From UTCFX2 sp002050125 (GTDB lineage: Bacteria; Chloroflexota; Anaerolineae; Anaerolineales; UBA4823), in contig JAOSJQ010000001.1 in assembly GCA_027494035.1 (NCBI GenBank), positions 3,286,001 to 3,350,000 on the forward strand: a stretch of 64,000 bases of DNA, read 5' to 3'. Of the stretch, positions 41,163 to 50,756 are shown one piece after another. Positions within the stretch are counted from its first letter, which is position 1. Every line of letters starts with the position of its first letter. Under the pieces are notes generated by a model, which was not told the DNA's origin, ran no database searches, and worked only from the letters and a program-made list of their open reading frames with translations. Made by a program: the position numbers and the translations under genes.

Positions 41163-43172
41163 TCATTTTCCGAGCATCGATTTCGCCATTGCAATGATGT
41201 GATCCGCGGTAAAGCCAAATTCCTGAAACAGCTTTATATAAGGCGCTGAACGCCCAAATTGATCCATCGAAATTGAGATACCTTCATCGCCAACCCAGCG
41301 TTCCCACCCTTGAGCGACGCCCGCCTCCACCGAGATGCGTTTCTTGAGCCGCTTCGGCAGAACCGCCTCCTGATAGCTAAGCGGTTGTTGTTTGAATAGT
41401 TCCCAACTGGGGAAGGAAACCAGTCTGACCGAGATGCCCTCTTTGCTCAGTCTTTCGCCGGCTTCGACGATCAACCCAAGTTCCGAACCGCTCGCCATCA
41501 GAAGAATCTGAGGATCCGCCCCGCCCAGGTCAGCCAGCACATAAGCCCCCTGCTTAAGGTTCTCAGCGGCAGAATACACGGAGCGATCAAGGGTTGGCAC
41601 CGCCTGCCGGGTGAATATCAATGCGGTTGGTCCATCACGCCGCTCTACCGCAATCTTCCAGGCTTCACGCACCTCGTTTGCGTCTCCAGGGCGGATCACC
41701 AGCATGTTCGGCATGCACCGCAACGCTGCCAGATGCTCAACTGGCTGGTGAGTAGGACCATCTTCGCCCAACCCGATGCTGTCGTGGGTGAACACCCAAA
41801 TGCTTGGATAATGGGCTAACGCCGCCAGCCTCAGTGCGCCGCGCATATAATCGGAAAACACCAGGAAAGTTCCACCGTAAGGGATGAGGCCGCCGGATAC
41901 CGCCATTCCATTCACAATGGCGCCCATACCGTGTTCGCGCACCCCGAAGTGGAAGTTCCTACCTTCCGGGCTGTCTTTCTGGAAGGCTGGCTGGTCATTA
42001 ATCCAGGTTTTTGTGGAAGGCGCTAGGTCCGCCGAACCGCCCAATAATTCCGGCAGTTTGAGCGCCAGCGCGTTGAGAACTTCGCCGGACGATGCGCGCG
42101 TCGCCATGCCTTTGGGGTCCGCGGCAAATTCTGGTAAATTTAGCGCCCAGCCCCGCGGCAGCTTGTCTTCCAATCTTCTTTCTAGTTCGCTTTTTGCCTC
42201 CCCAAACTCCCTGCCGTAACGATTGAACAGGTCGTTCCAGGCTTTATTCGCTTCCTCGCCTTTCCCAATTGCCTGGCGGAAAAACTCGAGCACATCCGCC
42301 GGGACCAGGAACCACGGCTCGAGCGGCCACCCCAGGTTTCGCTTTGCGCCATTCAATTCCGATTCGCCTGGCGGTTCACCATGCGCCGCCGAGGTTCCCT
42401 CTTTGTGCGGCAGCCCATAACCAATCACGGTTCTTACTGCGATAAGCGAAGGTCTGGGATCGTTTTTCGCTTGTGTGATCGCCTCGTCGATTGCATCGAC
42501 ATCATTGCCGTCTGCAACCTGTTGTACATGCCATTCGTATGCTCGAAACCGCGCCAGGCGGTCTTCCGTAAAAGCCAGATCGGTTCCGCCATCTATAGAG
42601 ACCCGATTATCGTCGTAAAGATAGATCAAATTGCCAAGCCCAAGATGACCCGCCAGCGAAGCCGCTTCAGATGCGACTCCCTCCATCAGGTCGCCGTCTG
42701 TGACAATCCCATAGACAAAATAATCGAAAATTGGATAGCCCGGTTGATTAAATTCCGCAGCCAGGTGCTTTCCCGCAATCGCCATTCCAACCCCGTTCCC
42801 GAATCCTTGCCCCAAGGGTCCGGTGGTCACCTCAACCCCGGGCGTATGACCGTATTCAGGATGACCGGGAGTACGGCTGCCCCACTGCCTGAATTGTTTC
42901 AGTTCATCCAGTTCCAACCCGTAACCCGTCAAATAGAGCAGGCTGTAAAGCAGCATCGATCCATGCCCGCCCGATAAAACGAAACGATCGCGATTGGGCC
43001 ATTTTGGATTTTGTGGATTGTGCCGCAGATGGCGGGTCCAAACGGTGAATGCCATTGAAGCATCCCCCATAGGCAATCCTGGATGACCGGAGTTGGCGTT
43101 TTCCACTGCATCAGCGGATAGAAAACGAATTGTGTTAATGGCTTTCTCGGCAAAAGCATCTGTTTTATTCAT
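41163..43172 (-). CDS. tkt: Transketolase
   Basis: A 669-residue transketolase, normal length. IRFLSADAVENANSGHPGLPMG, GHGSMLLYSLLYLTGY, the thiamine diphosphate motif from TDGDLMEGVASEA to YLYDDN, GPTHQPVEH and LIFTRQAVP are in order, with catalytic histidines and the glutamate in FGVREHGMG. It exchanges two-carbon units between pentose and hexose phosphates, and so would receive D-xylulose 5-phosphate made by the sugar island. I favour the ATG at 43172, which has GGAG five bases upstream, over the one at 43196. A TAAAAT box lies about 30 bases upstream. Confidence 0.95.
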   Translation of the reverse strand: MNKTDAFAEKAINTIRFLSADAVENANSGHPGLPMGDASMAFTVWTRHLRHNPQNPKWPNRDRFVLSGGHGSMLLYSLLYLTGYGLELDELKQFRQWGSRTPGHPEYGHTPGVEVTTGPLGQGFGNGVGMAIAGKHLAAEFNQPGYPIFDYFVYGIVTDGDLMEGVASEAASLAGHLGLGNLIYLYDDNRVSIDGGTDLAFTEDRLARFRAYEWHVQQVADGNDVDAIDEAITQAKNDPRPSLIAVRTVIGYGLPHKEGTSAAHGEPPGESELNGAKRNLGWPLEPWFLVPADVLEFFRQAIGKGEEANKAWNDLFNRYGREFGEAKSELERRLEDKLPRGWALNLPEFAADPKGMATRASSGEVLNALALKLPELLGGSADLAPSTKTWINDQPAFQKDSPEGRNFHFGVREHGMGAIVNGMAVSGGLIPYGGTFLVFSDYMRGALRLAALAHYPSIWVFTHDSIGLGEDGPTHQPVEHLAALRCMPNMLVIRPGDANEVREAWKIAVERRDGPTALIFTRQAVPTLDRSVYSAAENLKQGAYVLADLGGADPQILLMASGSELGLIVEAGERLSKEGISVRLVSFPSWELFKQQPLSYQEAVLPKRLKKRISVEAGVAQGWERWVGDEGISISMDQFGRSAPYIKLFQEFGFTADHIIAMAKSMLGK

Positions 43173-43196
43173 TCGCACTCCGAATCTTGTGGTCAT

Positions 43197-43591
43197 GTCA
43201 TTTTACCGCAATACTAAAAAGTTGGAAAATTCCAGGGAGGAAACAGGAATGACGACCACAAATCCGGATAATAATCTCCCCACTTGAACGCACAAACAGC
43301 AGGTTCGACTTACAGCTTGTGAAGAAAATCACTATATTATCCGCAAGTTCACAAGTAACGTTTGTCATGGTTCCATAGTGCTATTTGTTACTGGAAAGGT
43401 CTAGGCAATTATTTAATACTTGAGTCAGTTTTGAAAACAGCAACTGAAGCAATAGGATTCGTTTCAGGAGGTGCAGCATCGCAAGATGAAACAACCCATA
43501 CCCTCACCCATCCCTTGGTCAGGATTTTCAACACAAGACAAGGCATATCGTTTTCGCCGCTACATTTAGTGATCCTTGCAGGAGGTTACAG
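43197..43591. other. 395-base region without a recognised gene, upstream of the hdr operon
   Basis: It contains the presumed promoter and leader of the hdrCBA-mvhDGA operon, but no near-consensus promoter was found by eye. Two very short frames with ribosome-site-like upstream sequence are seen: 12 codons at 43249-43287 (GGGAGG eight bases upstream) and 27 codons at 43486-43569 (AGGAGG 14 bases upstream). Neither has recognisable similarity. The first half may also carry the start region of the divergent transketolase transcript. Confidence 0.4.
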
Positions 43592-44173
43592 TTGGCAGCT
43601 CAGGTCTTCCGTTCCTCGGATCCGAACCCCAATCTGAGATTTCTAGAAGAAGTCAGCGCGCGGACCGCAGGTGTATCGCGCCTCGAAATGTGCATCCAGT
43701 GCGGCACGTGCGGAGGCTCCTGCCCGTCTTCGGTCGACATGGACCATACCCCGCGGATGCTCTTTGCTTTAATCCGGGCGGGCTTACGCGAAGCCGCTCT
43801 CAGCAGCAACACTCCCTGGTATTGCGTTTCCTGTTACCACTGTGTGGTGCGCTGTCCTCAAGACGTGCATATCGCAGATGTGATGTACACCCTAAAGAGC
43901 ATGGCGATTCAGGAAAAACTTTACAAGGAAGCGACTGCCCCCGATTTCTCGCAAACTTTTGTCGACATGGTCGAAACTTATGGCAGAAGCTATGAGTTCG
44001 GTTTGGCAACCCGTCATTATCTGAAGCATTTCCCACTCCGAATGCCCAGCATGGCGCCCATGGGGCTTGGCATGCTGAGCAAGAAACGCATGGATATTAC
44101 ACCAACCCGCATTGAAGGAATGGATCAACTCAAAGCCATCCTTACACGCGCCAAAGAGCTGGAGGTGGTCTGA
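43592..44173 (+). CDS. hdrC: Heterodisulfide reductase-like subunit HdrC
   Basis: A 193-residue iron-sulfur protein starting at TTG with GGAGG six bases upstream. Two [4Fe-4S] motifs are visible: CIQCGTCGGSCP (about residue 34) and CVSCYHCVVRCP (about 80). HdrC passes electrons from the HdrA flavin to the HdrB active site. In soluble HdrABC it is cytoplasmic and lacks the heme-b membrane partner HdrE, and none is seen here. Its TGA overlaps the hdrB ATG, and the order C-B-A-mvhD-G-A marks an electron-bifurcating complex. Confidence 0.9.
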   Translation: MAAQVFRSSDPNPNLRFLEEVSARTAGVSRLEMCIQCGTCGGSCPSSVDMDHTPRMLFALIRAGLREAALSSNTPWYCVSCYHCVVRCPQDVHIADVMYTLKSMAIQEKLYKEATAPDFSQTFVDMVETYGRSYEFGLATRHYLKHFPLRMPSMAPMGLGMLSKKRMDITPTRIEGMDQLKAILTRAKELEVV

Positions 44174-45159
44174 TGAAGAAATATATCTTCTATCCTGGCT
44201 GTGCCATGGACACCAGCGCCAAGGCGTACAACGAATCCATGCAAGCGGTTCTGGCGCCGCTAGGGTTAGATTTTGAAGAAGTGCACGATTGGAACTGCTG
44301 CGGGGCAACCGAATACCTTGGCATCAGCACTGTGCCGGCTTATGCGCTGATCAGCCGTAACCTGGCATTAGCCGCACGCCAGACCAACGGGGATCGAACC
44401 GTAGTAGCTTCTTGCAGCGCCTGTTATCTGAATCTCGCTAAAGCCGACTATTACATGGCTGAAAGACCAAGCCTGGGCGAACTGGTCAATGTCGCTCTGG
44501 CTGAAGGCGGGTTGGATTATACGCCAGGCACCCTCGAGATTCGCCATTTGTTAGACATCATCATCAATGAGGTTGGTTTGGATGCCGTCAAGGAACGGGT
44601 CACTCACCCTCTGAAAGGTTTGCGAGTTGCGCCTTATCTCGGCTGCATGGTTCCCCGACCAGACTATAAGAAACGCTGGTCGGATTATGAATATCCAAAC
44701 GAACTCGACCGGCTGCTCAAAGCGCTTGGCGCTGAGGTGATCGATTTCCCGCTTAAAACGCATTGCTGCGGCGGACATATGACCCAGATCAGTCCAACAA
44801 CTGCGTTCGAACTGATCCGCAGATTGATTTCCTCTGCAGACCATCACAAAGCAGATGTGATGGTCACTGTTTGCCCAATGTGCCAGTTGAATCTGGATGC
44901 CTACCAAAACGAGACAAACCAATATTTCCACACAAACTACAAGATGCCGATTCTATTCTTCACCCAACTCATTGGTCTGGCTTTTGGAATCGAGGCGAAA
45001 AAGCTTGGATTAGGAAGAGAACTGGTCAGTGCACGTGAAGCGTTGAGCCGCATCGGTGTCGAAGTTCCACAAGAAGAACCAGAAGTTAAGCCCCGGCGCA
45101 AGAAACCCACTGGTTTACCCATGCCAAAGATGCCCGTCAATGAGGAGAAGACGCTATGA
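44173..45159 (+). CDS. hdrB: Heterodisulfide reductase-like subunit HdrB
   Basis: A 328-residue protein with two CCG domains. The first has YPGCAMD, WNCCGATEYLG and SCSACYLNL; the second has PYLGCMVPR, HCCGGHMTQ and CPMCQLNLD. Both cysteine sets needed for the pair of noncubane [4Fe-4S] clusters at the heterodisulfide site are complete. In methanogens HdrB reduces CoM-S-S-CoB; in bacteria lacking those thiols the acceptor is unknown, so the true substrate here is open. A C-terminal tail of about 35 residues rich in Pro, Lys and Glu goes beyond the usual end. It overlaps hdrA by four bases. Confidence 0.9.
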   Translation: MKKYIFYPGCAMDTSAKAYNESMQAVLAPLGLDFEEVHDWNCCGATEYLGISTVPAYALISRNLALAARQTNGDRTVVASCSACYLNLAKADYYMAERPSLGELVNVALAEGGLDYTPGTLEIRHLLDIIINEVGLDAVKERVTHPLKGLRVAPYLGCMVPRPDYKKRWSDYEYPNELDRLLKALGAEVIDFPLKTHCCGGHMTQISPTTAFELIRRLISSADHHKADVMVTVCPMCQLNLDAYQNETNQYFHTNYKMPILFFTQLIGLAFGIEAKKLGLGRELVSAREALSRIGVEVPQEEPEVKPRRKKPTGLPMPKMPVNEEKTL

Positions 45160-47189
45160 AAAAGCAAACCGAAATTGAGGGAAAAGAGCGCATCGGCGTT
45201 TATGTGTGCCACTGCGGCACCAACATTGCTGGGATAGTGGATGTTGAAGATGTGGCTGCCTGGGCAGAGAAAGAGCTGGGAGATCGCGGCGTGGTGATCA
45301 CCCGTGACTACAAATTCATGTGCTCCAGTCTCGGTCAAGAACTGATAGAAAAAGATATCAAGGAGCAAGGTCTGACTCGCGTGGTTGTGGCGGCATGCTC
45401 GCCTCATTTGCACGAAGCCACGTTCCGCAAAGCCTGTGAAAACGCGGGGCTCAACCGCTACCTCTGCGAGCTTGTTTCGATCCGAGAGCAGGTCTCCTGG
45501 GTTCACACCGACAAAGTTGCTGCAACGGCGAAAGCCAAAGCGGTCGTTGCTGGCGGTGTGGAGCGCGTCATTCATCACGAACCCTTGGAAGCCCTCCACG
45601 TCCCAATTCATCCCGCTACTATGGTTGTGGGCGGCGGCATCGCAGGCATCCAAGCCGCGATCGAGATTGCCGATGCGGGCTTCCCGGTCTATCTTGTCGA
45701 GCGGGAACCTTCGATCGGCGGGCATATGGCTCAGTTCGACAAGACCTTTCCAACATTGGATTGCGCAGCCTGCATTCTTACCCCCAAAATGGTGACGGCT
45801 GGCACGCATCCAAATATTAAAATATTTTCCTACAGCGAAGTCACCAATGTAGATGGCTATGTGGGCAACTTCACGGTCACCATTCGGAAAAAAGCTCGCT
45901 ACGTCAACGAAGAACTCTGTACCGGCTGCGGGATCTGTCAGGAAAAATGCCCGGCTAAAGTAATCGACGATATTTATGAAGCCGGCCTCGGCTATCGCAA
46001 GGGAGCGTACATCCCGTTTCCGCAGGCAGTTCCAAAGTTCCCGGTGATCGATAAGGCGAATTGCGTCTTTTTTGAAAGGGGTACTTGCAAAGCCTGTCAG
46101 AAATTCTGCCCCACCAATGCAATTGACTTTGATCAGGAAGATGAATATGTGACCGTGGAAGTCGGAAACATCATTCTGGCAACCGGATACGACCTGTTCG
46201 ACCCACGGCAGATCAGTCAATATGGTTACGGACGCCTTGCCAACGTGTTCACAAGCATGGAATTCGAGCGCCTGTCAAATGCTGCCGGACCCACCAATGG
46301 CGAGATAGTCCTGCGCGATGGGGTGACAAAACCCACCTCCGTCGGGATCATTCACTGTGTGGGAAGCCGCGACCGCAACTACAATAATTACTGTTCTGTG
46401 ATCTGCTGTATGCAGTCGTTAAAGTTTGCGCACCTTGTGCATGAAAGAACTGGCGCGACGGTCTACAATTTCTACATCGACATGCGTACCGCGTACAAAG
46501 AATATGACGAGTTTTACCAGCGCGTTCTCGAGGAAGGAACGCTCTTCGTTCGCGGGAAAGTCGCCGAAGTCACTGATGCGGCGCGCCTCTCCATTGAAGA
46601 AGGAAAGTTGATTATTCAGGTCGAGGATACCCTGGCAGGCGTGCAGCGCCGGATTCCAGTCGATATGGTTGTGCTCTCTGCGGCTATGATTCCCCGCCAC
46701 GATGCGCATGATGTTGCTCACCTGTTTGGCATCTCCTGCAGCGCGAATGGATGGTTCATCGAGAAACACCCCAAGTTAGACCCGGTAGCCACAATGACGG
46801 AAGGTATTTTCATTGCTGGGTGCGTGCAGGGACCAAAGGATATCCCATCATCGGTGGCTCAAGGAGCAGCTGCCTCCGCCCGCGTGTTGGGGCGCATCCA
46901 GCAAGGCGAAATCGCGCTTGAACCAGTGCGTGCAACTGTCGATCAATCCATTTGCTCCGGCTGCCGCATCTGCAATAACCTGTGCCCGTTCAATGCGATC
47001 CTCTTCCATGAAGACCGGATGGTCAGTGAAATCAATGCCGCGCTTTGTCAGGGCTGCGGCACTTGTATCGCCGCTTGCCCAGCCGGCGCGATCACTGGCA
47101 CTGGTTTCAGCAATGAACAGATCTTTGCTCAGATCGAAGGCTTGATGCGGGTCAATTTCCAGCACGAAAAAATGACGGAACTGGCATAG
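45156..47189 (+). CDS. hdrA: Heterodisulfide reductase-like subunit HdrA (bifurcating flavoprotein)
   Basis: A 677-residue HdrA of the common length. The N-terminal domain has VYVCHCGTNIAG and VVVAACSPHLHEATF. An FAD-binding VVGGGIAGIQAA starts at about residue 156. Inserted [4Fe-4S] motifs are CTGCGICQEKCP (about 252) and CKACQKFCP (about 309). The C-terminal ferredoxin has CSGCRICNNLCP (about 599) and CQGCGTCIAACP (about 630). HdrA splits electron pairs from H2 between HdrB and ferredoxin. No selenocysteine codon is used. The gene is intact and lies 12 bases before mvhD. Confidence 0.93.
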   Translation: MKKQTEIEGKERIGVYVCHCGTNIAGIVDVEDVAAWAEKELGDRGVVITRDYKFMCSSLGQELIEKDIKEQGLTRVVVAACSPHLHEATFRKACENAGLNRYLCELVSIREQVSWVHTDKVAATAKAKAVVAGGVERVIHHEPLEALHVPIHPATMVVGGGIAGIQAAIEIADAGFPVYLVEREPSIGGHMAQFDKTFPTLDCAACILTPKMVTAGTHPNIKIFSYSEVTNVDGYVGNFTVTIRKKARYVNEELCTGCGICQEKCPAKVIDDIYEAGLGYRKGAYIPFPQAVPKFPVIDKANCVFFERGTCKACQKFCPTNAIDFDQEDEYVTVEVGNIILATGYDLFDPRQISQYGYGRLANVFTSMEFERLSNAAGPTNGEIVLRDGVTKPTSVGIIHCVGSRDRNYNNYCSVICCMQSLKFAHLVHERTGATVYNFYIDMRTAYKEYDEFYQRVLEEGTLFVRGKVAEVTDAARLSIEEGKLIIQVEDTLAGVQRRIPVDMVVLSAAMIPRHDAHDVAHLFGISCSANGWFIEKHPKLDPVATMTEGIFIAGCVQGPKDIPSSVAQGAAASARVLGRIQQGEIALEPVRATVDQSICSGCRICNNLCPFNAILFHEDRMVSEINAALCQGCGTCIAACPAGAITGTGFSNEQIFAQIEGLMRVNFQHEKMTELA

Positions 47190-47201
47190 GAGGATGTGAC
47201 G

Positions 47202-47675
47202 ATGAGTGAACAATTCGAACCTATCCTGGTTGGATTCACCTGCAATTGGTGCAGTTACCGGGCAGCCGACCTGGCTGGCACCGCGCGGGTGAAATATCCT
47301 CCCAACATTCGCCTGGTCCGCCTGATGTGCTCCGGACGCCTGGATCCGGCATTTGTTATCAAAGCCTTCGCGGAAGGCGCTGATGGCGTTTTGATCACCG
47401 GCTGCCATCCCGGCGAGTGCCATTACCTGGAGCAAAACTACAAAGCGCTGCGGCGCTACTTGCTCCTGCGCCGCACGCTGGAGCAAATGGGGGTCGAGCC
47501 AGAGCGCCTAAAACTGGTTTGGGCAAGCGCGGCGGAAGGCGTCAAGCTGGCGCACGAGATCTCTACAATGGTTGAAGAGGTGCGGGCGTTGGGACCGCTT
47601 GACTGGCCAAGATGGTGGAATGAAAATGGCTTTCACGCCGTCGTCGAAGAACAAGCGCAGGAGGTGACAGCATGA
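47202..47675 (+). CDS. mvhD: F420-non-reducing hydrogenase iron-sulfur subunit D (MvhD)
   Basis: A 157-residue MvhD/FlpD protein. ILVGFTCNWCSYRAADLAG, RLVRLMCSGRLDP and ITGCHPGECHY hold the five cysteines that bind its [2Fe-2S] cluster. MvhD links the hydrogenase to HdrA and delivers electrons to the bifurcating flavin. I start it at the ATG at 47202 with AGGAGG eight bases upstream. Its stop overlaps the mvhG ATG by four bases. Confidence 0.92.
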   Translation: MSEQFEPILVGFTCNWCSYRAADLAGTARVKYPPNIRLVRLMCSGRLDPAFVIKAFAEGADGVLITGCHPGECHYLEQNYKALRRYLLLRRTLEQMGVEPERLKLVWASAAEGVKLAHEISTMVEEVRALGPLDWPRWWNENGFHAVVEEQAQEVTA

Positions 47676-48664
47676 GCACCAACGGCAAACCAAAATTCGC
47701 AATGTACTGGGCCGCCTCTTGCGGTGGTTGTGAGATCGCGGTATTGAACACCGGCGAAAAGATCCTGGATGTAGACGCCAACTTCGAAGTTGTGTTCTGG
47801 CCGGTTGCCATGGACGCAAAATACAAAGATGTCGAGGCGATGCCCGATGGTTCAATCTTATTAACCCTCTTCAACGGTGGAATACGCAATCAAGAAAACG
47901 AGGAAATTGCTCATCTGCTGCGCCGAAAATCCCAGATCCTGGTCGCGTTCGGATCCTGCGCCTGTGAAGGCTGCATTCCCGGGCTGGCTAACCTATCGAG
48001 CACCGAGCAGATTTTCAAGGCGGTATATGACAGCGTCACCAGCGAGAACGCTCAAAACTACCGGCCTCAGTTTCATACAACCATGCCGGAGGGGGATATC
48101 CATATCCCGAAGTTCTACCCGGTGCTGCGTACGCTCGATCAAGTCGTTGATGTGGATTACTACCTGCCAGGCTGCCCGCCAGAATCCCACCAGATTGCCG
48201 CGGTAATTGACCTGGTAATTCAAGTCCTGAATGGTCAGGCAAGCCTGCCGCTCAAGGGCGCGGTCATTGGCGCCGGACAATCCACCGTATGCGATGACTG
48301 CCCGCGCCAGCGCAATGTCAAGACCATCAAAGCTTTTCGCCGCATTCACGAAGTCGAGGAGCTCGACCCAGAACTTTGCCTGCTTGAACAAGGCATTCCG
48401 TGCAATGGGCCGGCGACCCGAAATGGATGTGGGGCGCTTTGCCCCAAGGCTGGTGCACAGTGCATCGGCTGCTACGGCCCCGCGAACGGCGTTGTGGATT
48501 ACGGCGCCCGCCTGATAAGCGCCTTTGCCTCTGTAATCGATAGCAACGATCCAGAGGAAATAGAGCAAATTCTCGACCAAATACCCGATCCAGCAGGTCA
48601 ATTCTACCGATTTAACCTCGCCGGCTCACTGCTGCGGGCTGGAAAACCAGCTTGGAAGCAATAG
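47672..48664 (+). CDS. mvhG: [NiFe]-hydrogenase small subunit (MvhG type)
   Basis: A 330-residue small subunit without a twin-arginine signal, so cytoplasmic, as in group 3c. WAASCGGCEIAVLN gives the proximal cluster CxxC, and FGSCACEGCIPG, LPGCPPES, and a C-terminal set including CDDCPRQRN, NGCGALCPKAGAQCIGCYGP hold the remaining cluster cysteines. It transfers electrons from the NiFe centre to MvhD. It is followed 26 bases later by the large subunit gene. Frame intact. Confidence 0.92.
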   Translation: MSTNGKPKFAMYWAASCGGCEIAVLNTGEKILDVDANFEVVFWPVAMDAKYKDVEAMPDGSILLTLFNGGIRNQENEEIAHLLRRKSQILVAFGSCACEGCIPGLANLSSTEQIFKAVYDSVTSENAQNYRPQFHTTMPEGDIHIPKFYPVLRTLDQVVDVDYYLPGCPPESHQIAAVIDLVIQVLNGQASLPLKGAVIGAGQSTVCDDCPRQRNVKTIKAFRRIHEVEELDPELCLLEQGIPCNGPATRNGCGALCPKAGAQCIGCYGPANGVVDYGARLISAFASVIDSNDPEEIEQILDQIPDPAGQFYRFNLAGSLLRAGKPAWKQ

Positions 48665-48690
48665 AACTCAGGCACCCGGAGGTCACTCTC

Positions 48691-50162
48691 ATGCAAAAGA
48701 TTTCAATTGACCCAATCACCCGCCTGGAAGGACATGGCAAGATCGACATCTTCCTGGATGCGGACGGAAATGTCGCCAACACCTACTTCCAAATCCCTGA
48801 GCTGCGCGGTTTCGAGCGATTCTGCGTCGGTCGTCCGGTCGAAGAGATGCCTTTGTTGACCAATCGGATTTGCGGGGTATGCCCAGAAGCCCATCACATG
48901 GCGGCTGCCAAAGCCGCAGACGCGGTTTACAAGGTCGATCCACCGCCCACGGCGAAAAAAATTACGCGAGCTCTTATATTCGGGGTTCTACTTTACCGAT
49001 CACACAACGCATTTCTACGCGTTAGCCGGACCCGATTTTGTCATGGGACCCGACGCCCCGATTGCCCAGCGCAACATCCTGGGCATCATCCATAAAGTGG
49101 GGCTCGAAATCGGCGGAAAGGTCATCCAGGCGAGAAAATACGGGCATAGAATCGTCGAGATCATTGGAGGGCGCAAGATCCATCCCTGCACTTCTATTCC
49201 AGGAGGCCTCACAAAAGGCATCACCGAGGAGGAGCGCCATGAGATCGAAGAAATGGGGCGCTGGGGGATCGAGTTCGCTCAGTTCAGCTTGCAGCTCTTC
49301 AACGATATTGTTCTGGGTAATAAGGAATATGTCGATCTGATCCTGGGCGACATATACACCCATCGTACTTACTCCATGGGGCTGGTCGACGACCAGAACC
49401 GCGTAAATTTCTACGATGGGAAGGTGAGCGTCGTCGACCCAGAAGGAAAGCGGCTGGGGAAGTACGCTCCATCTGAATACACCGATTGGATTGCGGAACG
49501 CGTCGAACCCTGGACCTATCTAAAATTCCCTTATCTCAAGAAAGTGGGCTGGAAAGGTTTCGTCGACGGGGTAGATTCGGGCGTCTATTTTGCCACACCT
49601 CTCTCGCGCCTAAACGCTGCTGACAGTATGGCGACCCCGCTGGCGCAGGAACAGTACGAAAAGTTCTATGAAACGCTTGGAGGCAAGCCAGTGCATCAAC
49701 GGCTGGCTACCCACTGGGCGCGCTTGATCGAGGTGCTTTACGCCGCCGAGCGGATCGTGGAACTAGCAACCGACCCAGAGATCACATCGCCGGATTTCCG
49801 CCGCGTTCCAACCGAAATACCCACCGAGGGCGTGGCGATTGTTGAAGCGCCGAGAGGTACGCTGACACATCACTACAAGACCGATCAACGCGGCATCCTG
49901 ACCGAAGTCAATCTGATCGTGGGGACGACCAACAACTACGCCCCGATCAGCATGTCGATCAAAAAAAGCCGCCCAGAGCCTCATCAAAAACGGCGCTGTC
50001 ATCACTGAACCTATGCTGAACATGGTGGAAATGGCGTTTCGAGCCTACGATCCTTGTTTTGGCTGCGCAGCCCACTCGCTCCCGGGTCAAATGCCGCTCA
50101 AGGTTACGATTCGAGATGTCAATGGTGAACCGGTTGAGGTATTGAAACAACACTGCGAATGA
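48691..50162 (+). CDS. mvhA: [NiFe]-hydrogenase large subunit (MvhA type), frame broken at two A7 runs
   Basis: About 490 residues once two single-base shifts are corrected. The N-terminal part carries RICGVCPEAHHMA, giving the first nickel cysteine pair. The middle part reads FYALAGPDFVMGPDAPIAQR and onward. The last part has DPCFGCAAH, the second nickel pair, followed by a C-terminus LKQHCE with about 30 residues beyond the pair. Breaks lie in seven-A runs at 48955-48961 and 49961-49967, and six A in each restores one continuous frame. Both nickel-binding motifs survive, which argues that the breaks are errors. GGAGG lies eight bases before the ATG. The enzyme oxidises H2 for the Hdr complex. 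Confidence 0.9.
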
Positions 50163-50734
50163 GTTCCCCGACCTTCCCTCAGGTTGGACAGGACGCTGAA
50201 AGTGATCCTGTCCAACCTGGCATTCTCATAATCGGGCTCGGAAACCCCATTCTGGGCGACGACGGCGTGGGCTGGAAAGTTGCTGCGCAGGTCGAACGTC
50301 AATTGCGCGCCAGTAATCATGACGCGATACGGGGAATTGATCATGAAGCAGTCCAGGTCGAATATCTCTCGCTGGGCGGTTTGAGCCTGATGGAAAACAT
50401 GATCGGCTTTGATAAAGTCGTCCTGATCGATTCGATTACTACGGGCAATCACCCACGCGGCTCGATCTTGCGTTTCAACCTGGAGGACCTGCCTCGCAAC
50501 GTCTACGGGCATCTTTCCTCCGCCCATGACGCTTCACTGCAAAACGCGCTCGCAGTCGGACGCGGTTTGGGGGCAAAATTACCGGAGCAAACTCGCATCG
50601 TTGCGGTTGAAATTCAACCCACCTACGATTTCAGCGAAGACCTCTCCTCCGAAGTCGCAGCCGCCATCCCAGCCGCCGCCGAGGCGGTATTTGAGGTTTT
50701 GGAAGAGATTTCATCAACCCTCTCGGAAGGTTAA
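50159..50734 (+). CDS. Hydrogenase maturation protease (HyaD/HycI family)
   Basis: A 191-residue protease. IIGLGNPILGDDGVG is the family signature, whose aspartate binds nickel, and VVLIDSITTG and HLSSAHDASLQNAL contain the other conserved Asp and His. It removes the C-terminal peptide of the large subunit once nickel is in place. It starts at an ATGA overlap with the mvhA stop, so the pair is coupled. The visible C-terminal tail of mvhA beyond its last nickel cysteine pair is the expected substrate. It closes the operon. Confidence 0.92.
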   Translation: MSSPTFPQVGQDAESDPVQPGILIIGLGNPILGDDGVGWKVAAQVERQLRASNHDAIRGIDHEAVQVEYLSLGGLSLMENMIGFDKVVLIDSITTGNHPRGSILRFNLEDLPRNVYGHLSSAHDASLQNALAVGRGLGAKLPEQTRIVAVEIQPTYDFSEDLSSEVAAAIPAAAEAVFEVLEEISSTLSEG

Positions 50735-50756
50735 ATACCACAAGCAACGGCTGAAA

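Noticed and set aside
44937..46220. Open frame of 427 codons on the minus strand
   Set aside because: It is antisense to hdrA and the end of hdrB, whose motifs are unambiguous on the plus strand, and it shows no recognisable domain.
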